Assembly (NCBI GenBank): GCA_947486505.1
Contig: CANKTT010000050.1
Coordinates: forward strand, 1 to 9,794
Source of the DNA: Actinomycetota bacterium
GTDB lineage: Bacteria; Actinomycetota; Actinomycetes; S36-B12; UBA5976
Direction: 5' to 3'
DNA: 9,794 nucleotides
Positions 1 to 6,109 of this stretch are shown here, in pieces (positions within the stretch are counted from its first letter, which is position 1; every line of letters starts with the position of its first letter). The notes under the pieces were generated by a model that had not been told where the DNA came from, did no database searches, and was given only the letters and a program-made list of their open reading frames with translations. Made by a program: the position numbers and the translations under genes.

Positions 1-258
1 CTGCGCGGAAGTCACAACATCGTCTGCCGTAACCTGCAAACCCAGTTCATTCAGATGTTGCGCAACTCGTTGCGGTGAGCGCGAAGCGTTGTTAGTGACA
101 CAGGTAAGTGTCATGCCAAATTCATCATGGGCTTGCGTTAAGGCACCAATAACGCCCGGCACGGCATCTTCACCGATGTAAACAACTCCATCAAGATCTA
201 GCAGCGCAGTGTCATAGGCCTTAGCCAGGATTGAGCTAGCAGATTTGAAACTCGACAC
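1..258 (-). CDS. HAD-IIA (NagD-like) phosphatase, N-terminal part, truncated by window edge
   Basis: Eighty-six residues of a HAD-superfamily phosphatase are visible; the C-terminal part lies outside the window. Residues 19-27 read LLDLDGVVY, the HAD motif I, with Asp21 the expected nucleophile and Asp23 the acid/base. CVTNNASR at 53-60 is the motif II region typical of the IIA (NagD/p-nitrophenyl phosphatase) group. Family members dephosphorylate small phosphorylated metabolites; the mycobacterial protein in the equivalent place (Rv1692) is a glycerol 3-phosphate phosphatase, so that role is possible but unproved here. The start chosen is GTG at 258-256, because an in-frame TGA lies five codons upstream and no other good start precedes the catalytic motif. 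There is no spaced Shine-Dalgarno (the AGGG abuts the GTG), so a leaderless mRNA is possible. It lies 49 nt downstream of the SSB-like gene. Confidence 0.85.
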   Translation of the reverse strand, partial: MSSFKSASSILAKAYDTALLDLDGVVYIGEDAVPGVIGALTQAHDEFGMTLTCVTNNASRSPQRVAQHLNELGLQVTADDVVTSAQ

Positions 259-307
259 CCCTAAAGAATGTCAGGTCACTTCGACCGGTTTAGCGCGAGC
301 GTCCTAA

Positions 308-646
308 TTATTGTTTTACTGAATTAATCTTTGAGACTTCGACTTCCATGCGGGAAGCAACGCCAGCCCCGGTTTTCCAAAACCTGCGACGCAATTCGCC
401 AGTGATTTCAACGATGTCACCGATTTCTAAAGTCGCAGATTTACGTTGAACCACTGGCTTAAATGCCACGCAATCAATAGTGTCAACTGTCGCTTTGGTC
501 ACTGGCTTGTGGCGCGGCACAACGACTCGAAACTTCATAAGTGTGTCACCGCTTGGTAACTCGAATTGTTCAGCTTCGGTTGTAACGCGCGCTACTAAAG
601 TCACAGCGTTTTCCCAGTTTGCAAAATCTTGCGCTAATGCAGTCAT
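308..646 (-). CDS. Small single-stranded DNA-binding (SSB-like) OB-fold protein
   Basis: This 112-residue protein has the SSB family pattern. Near residues 13-44, NAVTLVARV is followed by a Gly-Asp turn and MKFRVVVPR. Then come DTIDCVAF at about 56-63 and GDIVEITGELRRRFW at about 76-90, which match the beta strands of the SSB OB fold (the D-x-I-x-C-V-A-[WF] and G-x-x-V-x-V-x-G-x-L elements). It stops right after the OB fold and lacks the long Gly/Pro-rich linker and acidic DDDIPF-type tip of the main replicative SSB. It is therefore probably an accessory or paralogous SSB rather than the housekeeping one. The start is the ATG at 646-644, with GGGGG four nt upstream; both lie in a strong hairpin (separate entry). 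It is placed between the catabolic cluster and the HAD phosphatase. DNA binding is inferred from family only. Confidence 0.8.
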   Translation of the reverse strand: MTALAQDFANWENAVTLVARVTTEAEQFELPSGDTLMKFRVVVPRHKPVTKATVDTIDCVAFKPVVQRKSATLEIGDIVEITGELRRRFWKTGAGVASRMEVEVSKINSVKQ

Positions 647-678
647 CTATCCCCCAAATATTGTTTGTGGGATAGATG
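644..678 (-). promoter_or_regulatory. Hairpin burying the RBS and start codon of the SSB-like gene
   Basis: A near-perfect inverted repeat covers the translation start. Positions 644-653 pair with 669-678 (10 bp, CATCTATCCC with GGGATAGATG), one mismatch follows at 654/668, and 655-658 pair with 664-667, leaving a 5-nt loop at 659-663. In the minus-strand RNA the 3' arm contains both the GGGGG Shine-Dalgarno and the AUG, so the fold would hide them from the ribosome. It could be a translational control element or RNA thermometer, or as DNA a dyad operator. It has no U-run, so it is not an intrinsic terminator. The dyad is directly visible; its function is inferred. Confidence 0.6.
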
Positions 679-745
679 TTGCTTCGTGGACTTGCGAACA
701 GCAATCAGGGAAGCATCGCTGTGCACAATGCTTTGCTGTGGATTA
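675..745. repeat. Direct repeat copy 1, left flank of the catabolic cluster
   Basis: This copy matches 7364-7433 in the same orientation. The core 675-728 aligns without gaps to 7364-7417 with 47 of 54 identities. The extension to 745 adds 11 identities in 17 columns with one gap, giving about 58 of 71 overall by hand alignment. Read on the minus strand it starts exactly at the TAA stop of the aminotransferase and ends at the hairpin in front of the SSB-like gene. It contains the palindrome TGTGCACA and an ACAGC/GCTGT dyad. Codon positions of the differences do not suggest coding. It may be a target duplication, a promoter-bearing element, or a dispersed intergenic repeat. Confidence 0.75.
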
Positions 746-1930
746 TCTGACGGCTTCCAAGGACTGCTGGATTACCTTAACAATTTCGTCAATGTGACCT
801 TGATTCATTGGCGTTGAAAGTGACATTAATGTCGTTGTTCCGGCGAGTACTCCACGAGAATACATTTCCCACCATAAGTTGTTCAGATCCACATCTTCGT
901 ACAGTCGCGCTAACGATCCAAAGCCCGAGACGTTAACTCCTGCTTCCGTTAACTGAGCGCGCAAGTTTTCACCGAGAGCATTCAGTCTTTCAACCTCATC
1001 TAGCCCAAAATTATCCATAGCTACTTTTCCTGCTCGCATGGTTACTGGATTGGCGCTGAAAGTTCCGCCTAGGGAAACAGTTCCAGATTTCATGGGATCG
1101 AAAACACTCATTATTTCCTGTGAGCCACCGACTCCACCGACTGGGAAACCACCACCCATAACCTTGCCTACCGAAACTAGGTCAGGTGTAATTCCATATT
1201 CCTTATGCATTCCGCCAACGCCGACTCGAAATGTAATCACTTCGTCTATTACGAGCATTGACCCAAACTTCAAGGTAACTTCGCGTAGGTGTTGCACAAA
1301 ACCTTGGTCCGCAGGAACCAGTCCTGCCCGATTCGGCATCAAATCAAGTACCACGGCAGCAACTTTGCTTCCCATTTCCGCCATCACTCGATCAAACTCA
1401 GCTTTATCCCCTTGCGGTAACGCGACGACCACTTGAGAAGTTGCTTTTGGAATTCCTGCGGCTGCCGGGTCAACAAATACTTCGTGCGACCCGTGGTAAC
1501 TGCCGGCAAACCTAATCACAATGTCGCGACCAGTAAATGCTCGAGCCCCACGAATGGCGGTCATTAGGGCTTCAGTGCCGGAGTTAGAGAACCGCCAAAA
1601 TTGAATTCCGGTTCGGGCAGCCATGACTTCAGCAAGAGCAACATCTGATTCGGTGGGCAGACCGAAAGCTGTTCCCTTACTCAGTTGATCGACTACCACT
1701 TTGTTAATAGGTTCGTAGGAGTGGCCGTGAATCATCGCGGTGTAGTTATTGTTTAGATCTATTACTTGGTGATTCAAATTGTCAGTGACTATGCAGCCCG
1801 ATCCCGATACGGCATACGGTGGAGCTGGCGGAATAAAGAGTGTAGATCTGGTATTTCCGCTGGTCATCACCTTTTTTGCGCGATCAGTTAGCGGATGTTC
1901 GCGATAAGGCTTCATGATGTCGTCGAGCAT
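743..1930 (-). CDS. Class III PLP aminotransferase, glutamate-1-semialdehyde aminomutase-like (possible beta-amino acid aminotransferase)
   Basis: A 395-residue fold-type I PLP enzyme. Visible motifs are SNSGTEA at 115-121 (phosphate binding), YHG at 145-147 (ring stacking), IDEVITFR at 228-235 (Asp229 binds the pyridine nitrogen), SVGKVMGGGFPVGGVGG at 253-269 (Lys256 the Schiff-base lysine), and GGTFSANP further on. It resembles HemL, but known beta-amino acid aminotransferases also fall in this HemL-like group, and it has DEVITFR where HemL usually has DEVMTGFR. Its place at the end of a pcaIJF-type catabolic cluster makes heme synthesis unlikely. I infer transfer of an amino group from a beta-amino acid such as 3-aminoadipate, or alternatively from a terminal amine. 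The start is ATG 1930-1928, two nt after the ALDH stop, so it is translationally coupled. A longer TTG start at 1987 would overlap the ALDH gene by 55 nt and is less likely. It is somewhat shorter than typical HemL (about 430). Confidence 0.85.
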   Translation of the reverse strand: MLDDIMKPYREHPLTDRAKKVMTSGNTRSTLFIPPAPPYAVSGSGCIVTDNLNHQVIDLNNNYTAMIHGHSYEPINKVVVDQLSKGTAFGLPTESDVALAEVMAARTGIQFWRFSNSGTEALMTAIRGARAFTGRDIVIRFAGSYHGSHEVFVDPAAAGIPKATSQVVVALPQGDKAEFDRVMAEMGSKVAAVVLDLMPNRAGLVPADQGFVQHLREVTLKFGSMLVIDEVITFRVGVGGMHKEYGITPDLVSVGKVMGGGFPVGGVGGSQEIMSVFDPMKSGTVSLGGTFSANPVTMRAGKVAMDNFGLDEVERLNALGENLRAQLTEAGVNVSGFGSLARLYEDVDLNNLWWEMYSRGVLAGTTTLMSLSTPMNQGHIDEIVKVIQQSLEAVR

Positions 1931-1932
1931 GA

Positions 1933-3471
1933 CTAAATGCCTATAATCGTTCGACTCTGTTCCCGCATAAATCCAGGTAGGTACCAATTAGCTAAGCCAC
2001 CTTTGCCCGATGAGCCGCTCATTTTCCAGCCACAGAATGATTGGACACCTGGCCAAGCGCCAGTTGTGGCACCTGCTGCCCGATTGGCATACAGCACGCC
2101 TGCTTCAATTTCATCTAAGAACTGATCGACCTCTTCTTGCTTGCCAGAAAATACCCCAGCCGACAATCCATACTTAACTGAATTAGCTTCTAGGATCGCT
2201 TCGTCAATTCCATTAACTTTTACCACGGTCAAGAATGGCGCAAACAATTCTTCACGAGTTAGCTCGTGACCTTTAGGTAAGTCAGAAATTAGTATCGGTG
2301 AAAAGAAGTTGCCTGGAATATTTAGTCGCTCTCCCGCAACAATGCGACCATCTTTTTTTGCTAAGGCAAGCGCAGTGTCAATTCGTTTTCCGATTTCGTC
2401 ATCAATGACAGGGCCCAAATTCGATGTAACGTCTATCGGATCTCCAACGACCAATTTGGATATTTTTTCTGCTATTTTTGCAATTAACTCGTCGGCAACT
2501 GATGCATCGGCAATTACTCGACGGCAAGCGCTACATTTTTGTCCTGACAATCCATATGCAGATTTAACAATGCCAGTGGCTGCATCATCTAGATTCGCCG
2601 AAGCCAAAACGATTGCAGGGTTTTGGCCTCCCATTTCTGCTAGAACTGGACGTGGCAAACCGGTAGGAGAAGCAGTTTTCACCAATTCCCAACCAACTTT
2701 TGAAGACCCAGTGAATGCGATTCCGTCAACAGCGGTAGCTGCCAGTAATTTACCGACTTCTGCTCCACCGTGAAGTAAGTTAACGACTCCAGCAGGTAAA
2801 TGGTCAGCGAAAAGTTTGACGAGCGCATGAGTTGATTGCGGTGTCTTATCTGAAGATTTAACAACAACAGTATTTCCAGTAACGAGCGCACCTAACATCA
2901 TTCCGGCTGCAAGAGCTACTGGAAAGTTAAATGGAACAATGACAGCAAACGTGCCAAACGGAATAAGCAAGTCGCTGTTCGACTCGACTGCCGTTGATTT
3001 CAAAGGCGCGCCGTAACCTTTGTGAATTTCGATTTGCCCACAGTATTGCTCGATCATGTCTAAAACTTCTTGAGTTTCTCCGACAGCTTCGAGGCGAGTT
3101 TTACCAGTTTCGGCTGAGAGTATTCCAGAAATTTGCATCAGATTTTCCGAAATTGAATCCCCGACTTTTCGAATCATCACATTTCGATCTTGGTAACTGG
3201 TGTTACGCCAAGATTTACGCATTTCATGCGCCGCCGCTACAGCCTGGTCAACTTGCGGCGCCGTGGCAACGTATGCGGATGAAACTTTGAGGTCTAAGTG
3301 GCAAGGATCAAAGCGCTCGATTGTTTCGGAGCTCGTTAGTTCTTTTCCAGCAATAAGTAACGGCAGAGGTGCGTCAAGACCTTGTCGAGCTTGGTTTAGA
3401 GCTGCCTCGAAACTAGCCTCAAGAATTTCAGTGCCCAAAGAGGTTGAAGCATAATTAATGGAAACAGCCAT
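1933..3471 (-). CDS. NAD(P)-dependent aldehyde dehydrogenase, 1-pyrroline-5-carboxylate dehydrogenase-like
   Basis: A 512-residue ALDH-superfamily enzyme, close to the ~515 usual for the RocA-type P5C dehydrogenases. Motifs: VPFNFP at 179-184 (Asn182 of the oxyanion hole), VKSS at 204-207 (cofactor-binding Lys), FTGSSKVG at 253-260, LAEMGGQNP at 277-285 (general base Glu279), and SGQKCSACRR at 309-318 (nucleophile Cys313). The C-terminal stretch YANRAAGATTGAWPGVQSF and the following KMSG resemble the NRxxTGA...PFGGxKMSG region of P5C dehydrogenases. Family chemistry is semialdehyde to carboxylate, often where the substrate exists in equilibrium with a cyclic imine; here a homologue such as 3-amino-6-oxohexanoate is inferred. 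The start is ATG 3471-3469 with AAGGAG five nt upstream; an upstream GTG (3498) is disfavoured. It is preceded by a 135-nt gap and followed two nt later by the aminotransferase. Exact substrate is uncertain. Confidence 0.88.
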   Translation of the reverse strand: MAVSINYASTSLGTEILEASFEAALNQARQGLDAPLPLLIAGKELTSSETIERFDPCHLDLKVSSAYVATAPQVDQAVAAAHEMRKSWRNTSYQDRNVMIRKVGDSISENLMQISGILSAETGKTRLEAVGETQEVLDMIEQYCGQIEIHKGYGAPLKSTAVESNSDLLIPFGTFAVIVPFNFPVALAAGMMLGALVTGNTVVVKSSDKTPQSTHALVKLFADHLPAGVVNLLHGGAEVGKLLAATAVDGIAFTGSSKVGWELVKTASPTGLPRPVLAEMGGQNPAIVLASANLDDAATGIVKSAYGLSGQKCSACRRVIADASVADELIAKIAEKISKLVVGDPIDVTSNLGPVIDDEIGKRIDTALALAKKDGRIVAGERLNIPGNFFSPILISDLPKGHELTREELFAPFLTVVKVNGIDEAILEANSVKYGLSAGVFSGKQEEVDQFLDEIEAGVLYANRAAGATTGAWPGVQSFCGWKMSGSSGKGGLANWYLPGFMREQSRTIIGI

Positions 3472-3540
3472 TCGAACTCCTTGATAGGAACTTGGCACAC
3501 TTAGTTAACAAAAGAGTGCTACTAATTTCAGCGTACATTG

Positions 3541-3556
3541 GCGAACTCACGTTCGC
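3541..3556. promoter_or_regulatory. Perfect 6-bp dyad in the pcaJ-ALDH intergenic gap
   Basis: GCGAAC at 3541-3546 and GTTCGC at 3551-3556 form a perfect inverted repeat with a 4-nt spacer. It sits midway in the only sizeable gap inside the cluster (3472-3606), about 70 nt upstream of the ALDH start. It could be a regulator-binding site or an RNA hairpin. There is no U-run, and I see no convincing -35/-10 pair near it. The rest of this gap holds nothing else I can name. Confidence 0.35.
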
Positions 3557-3606
3557 ATGGAGAACAAGCAAAAGCTTTACGCCAGCAGTAACGTGCCCGC
3601 GTGGAA

Positions 3607-4236
3607 TTAATTCATACCAATTCGGTCAAGTAGCTCGCCTTCGGAGATTCCAAAAACCTCTCGGACTTCAATTTTTCCTTCAGATATGTCAATAATTGCC
3701 ATGTCTGAATAGATGCGATTGACGCAATCAACTGCAGTCAATGGCGCGGTGCATTCTTTTACTAATTTTGATTTCCCAGACTTATCAAAAAGCGTCATCA
3801 TCACAAATGTTTCAGTGGCCCCTGATGCCAGATCCATAGCGCCCCCAACCGAAGGAATATCATTCGGGTCGCCGGCATGCCAATTTGCGAGATCTCCGGA
3901 AAAAGAAACCTGAAATGCGCCAAGCACACAGATATCAATGTGGCCACCACGAATCATTGCAAAGGAATCAGCATGATGAAAGTAGGACGCACCCGGCAAC
4001 TCGGTTACTGGAATTTTACCTGCATTGATTAGCTCTAAATCAATGTCGTTAGCAATTGCTTCAGGACCCATTCCAAGCATGCCATTTTCAGTATGCAAAA
4101 TAATGTCAGAGTCAGGTTCAATGAAATTTGAAACTAGTGTCGGCAGTCCGATGCCAAGATTTACATATGAACCTGACGGAATATCACTGGCTATACGTTT
4201 GGCTATTTCAGATTTTGTCAGCGGTTCAGTTTGCAT
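3607..4236 (-). CDS. pcaJ: 3-oxoadipate CoA-transferase subunit B (PcaJ-like)
   Basis: A 209-residue beta subunit of a class I (family I) CoA-transferase. YVNLGIGLPTLV at 24-35 and HTENGMLGMGP at 48-58 are the family signatures; Glu50 is the expected residue that carries the glutamyl-CoA thioester. INAGK at about 70-74, FHHADSFAMIRGGH and DLANWHAGDP strongly resemble PcaJ proteins rather than only generic ScoB. Family role: with PcaI it moves CoA from succinyl-CoA to 3-oxoadipate, giving 3-oxoadipyl-CoA and succinate in the cytoplasm. The start ATG at 4236-4234 lies 11 nt inside the end of the PcaI gene, so the two subunits are translationally coupled. The related adipate CoA-transferase (DcaJ) cannot be excluded from sequence alone. 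Confidence 0.9.
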   Translation of the reverse strand: MQTEPLTKSEIAKRIASDIPSGSYVNLGIGLPTLVSNFIEPDSDIILHTENGMLGMGPEAIANDIDLELINAGKIPVTELPGASYFHHADSFAMIRGGHIDICVLGAFQVSFSGDLANWHAGDPNDIPSVGGAMDLASGATETFVMMTLFDKSGKSKLVKECTAPLTAVDCVNRIYSDMAIIDISEGKIEVREVFGISEGELLDRIGMN

Positions 4237-4900
4237 GCTTCACCGCGTACTCAACAATGGCGTTAACAAAAATTGACGGAGTAACTATGTTCTCTGGATC
4301 CAGTTCACCAATGGGAACGACGCGACTTACTTCAACGACTGAATATCGAGCCGCTGATGCCATGATTGGACCGAAATTTCGGGCAGTCTTTCGATAAATA
4401 ACATTGCCTTGCTGATCTGCAATGTGTCCGTGAACTAATGCAACATCTATTTGGGTGGCAAATTCCAGTACCTGATCCACACCATTTATCGTGCGAACTT
4501 CTTTTCCAGTTGCTAGCTGGGTACCAACACCTGTGGGAGTGTAGAACGCGCCAATGCCAGCGCCTTGGGCACGAATCCGCTCTGCCAAAGTTCCTTGGGG
4601 TACGAGTTCAAGTTCAATTTTTCCAGAACGATAAAGTTCATCGAAAATTTGTGAATCTTGTTGGCGCGGAAATGAACAGAGAATTTTTGCAACTTGCTTA
4701 TTGCCCAGCAGGCGCGCCAAACCAGTTTCGCCATTACCAGCGTTGTTCGCAATGATCGTTAAATTGCTGGCCCCACTATCGCAAAGTGCATCAATTAAAT
4801 GAAGGGGTTGACCGGCAAGACCAAAACCACTTAAGGCGACTGTGCTGCCATCGGTTACATGACTTACCGCTTCAGCGGCTGAGATAAACGATGCAGACAT
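4226..4900 (-). CDS. pcaI: 3-oxoadipate CoA-transferase subunit A (PcaI-like)
   Basis: A 224-residue alpha subunit of a class I CoA-transferase. SGFGLAGQP at 24-32 and IIANNAGNGETGLA at 49-62 form the CoA-binding region. CSFPRQQDS at 75-83, FDELYRSGKIELELVPQGT at 86-104 and GIGAFYTPTGVGT at 115-127 are close to what I recall of PcaI and less like acetoacetate ScoA. YRKTARNFGP in the C-terminal half is also typical. It pairs with the overlapping downstream PcaJ subunit and follows the thiolase by two nt. A GAAGGA Shine-Dalgarno lies about eight nt before the ATG at 4900-4898, within the end of the thiolase gene. Substrate assignment to 3-oxoadipate rests on family resemblance and the adjacent PcaF-type thiolase; a relaxed or related dicarboxylate substrate remains possible. 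Confidence 0.9.
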   Translation of the reverse strand: MSASFISAAEAVSHVTDGSTVALSGFGLAGQPLHLIDALCDSGASNLTIIANNAGNGETGLARLLGNKQVAKILCSFPRQQDSQIFDELYRSGKIELELVPQGTLAERIRAQGAGIGAFYTPTGVGTQLATGKEVRTINGVDQVLEFATQIDVALVHGHIADQQGNVIYRKTARNFGPIMASAARYSVVEVSRVVPIGELDPENIVTPSIFVNAIVEYAVKHAN

Positions 4901-4902
4901 GC

Positions 4903-6099
4903 CTAGTTTCCTTCAGATGACTGGGTGTTCTCGATTACGAGCGCGATTGCTTGACCCACGCCGATACATAAAGTTGCCACTCCCCAACGTCCGCCACTAA
5001 GTCGCAGGCGTTCGACTAAAGTTCCCAATAATCTAATTCCCGAAGCACCTAGTGGATGCCCGATGGAAATGGCTCCGCCCTTAGCATTAACAATTTCTGG
5101 ATCAATATCCCAAGCCTTAATGCATGCCAGGGATTGCGCAGCGAATGCTTCATTAAGTTCAACCGCGCAAACTTGGTTCCAAGAAATGCCAGCTCGAAGC
5201 AAGGCACGATTTGCAGCTTCAATGGGAGCAATTCCAAATAGTTGTGGTTTGTTCGCAACTGCCATACGACTAGCAATTCGAAAAACTGCATCGATCTCAA
5301 GATTCTTTGCAGCGGTTATTGATCCGATTAACGCAGTGCCAGCGCCATCAGAAAGTGGCGAGGCATTACCTGCGGTTATCGTGCCGTCATTTCGAAACAC
5401 TGGCTTCAGTTTTGCCAATTCAGCAAGAGAACTTTCGCTTCGAATGTTTTCATCACGTATTAAATCTGAACCTGGAACTTGGGAGGTAATCGAATCATAG
5501 AATCCACTCTCCCAAGCATCATTTGCCTTAACGTGCGATGAAAGCGCAAAAATATCCTGAGCTTCACGTTTAATTCCATATTGGTCCGCAATGATTTCAT
5601 TTGCTTCACCTAATGAAACTGTCCAAGAGCTCTTCATCCTTGGGTTGATTAAGCGCCACCCCAGTGTGGTTGAGACTGGTTCCGCATTCTGATTAGCAAT
5701 GCCCTGTTCTGGCTTAAATATTACCCACGGAGCCCTGGTCATTGATTCCACACCACCAGCAATTACTAAGTGAGAGTCGCCAGTTTCAATTTCGCGCGCA
5801 GCGTTGATTGTGGCATCTAGGCCCGAACCACATAAGCGATTGACAGTACTACCTGGAATTGTTACCGGAAGTCCGGCAAGCAAAGTTGCCATCCGCGCAA
5901 CATTTCGATTTTCTTCACCAGCGCCGTTCGCATTTCCAAAAATGGCACTATCAATCAGACCGGTATCTGAAACAAATTTATTAACAAGTGCAGAAATTGA
6001 GGCTGCAGCGAGATCGTCGGGACGAATTTTTGCCAAGCCTTTTCCATACCTGCCAAATGGGGTTCTGGTTACGCCCAAGACGTATGCAGATTCAAGCAT
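4903..6099 (-). CDS. pcaF: Acetyl-CoA acyltransferase, 3-oxoadipyl-CoA thiolase (PcaF-like)
   Basis: A 398-residue degradative thiolase. Catalytic elements: NRLCGSGLDA at 87-96 (nucleophile Cys90), LNEAFA around 313-318, GHPLGASG at 347-354 (His348) and CIGVGQ at 378-383 (Cys378). GAGEENRNVARMATLLAGLP at 59-78, GGVESMTRAP and the TTLGWRLINPRMKS segment are hallmarks that I associate with PcaF/PaaJ 3-oxoadipyl-CoA thiolases rather than PhaA-type acetoacetyl-CoA thiolases. The reaction is 3-oxoadipyl-CoA plus CoA to succinyl-CoA plus acetyl-CoA. The start ATG at 6099-6097 has AAGGA seven nt upstream; the gene begins 10 nt after the FAD oxidoreductase stop and ends 2 nt before PcaI. Full length for the family, no missing residues. 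Confidence 0.92.
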   Translation of the reverse strand: MLESAYVLGVTRTPFGRYGKGLAKIRPDDLAAASISALVNKFVSDTGLIDSAIFGNANGAGEENRNVARMATLLAGLPVTIPGSTVNRLCGSGLDATINAAREIETGDSHLVIAGGVESMTRAPWVIFKPEQGIANQNAEPVSTTLGWRLINPRMKSSWTVSLGEANEIIADQYGIKREAQDIFALSSHVKANDAWESGFYDSITSQVPGSDLIRDENIRSESSLAELAKLKPVFRNDGTITAGNASPLSDGAGTALIGSITAAKNLEIDAVFRIASRMAVANKPQLFGIAPIEAANRALLRAGISWNQVCAVELNEAFAAQSLACIKAWDIDPEIVNAKGGAISIGHPLGASGIRLLGTLVERLRLSGGRWGVATLCIGVGQAIALVIENTQSSEGN

Positions 6100-6109
6100 C
6101 GAAAAGTCC

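Noticed and set aside
675..728. The repeat as a remnant of a coding sequence (DVAxWTCxQQSxK in one frame)
   Set aside because: Copy 2 has an in-frame stop, and most differences change the residue rather than fall at silent positions, so no protein-level conservation is supported.
675..745. DnaA-box-like words (TAATCCACA, TTGTGCACA) in the flanking repeat
   Set aside because: Each is one mismatch from a DnaA-box consensus, but only one is shared by both copies, there is no oriC gene context, and the shared one is a plain TGTGCACA palindrome.
1931..1987. Longer N-terminus for the aminotransferase starting at 1987
   Set aside because: It needs a TTG start inside the ALDH gene with no RBS, while the ATG two nt after the ALDH stop fits the tight operon spacing.
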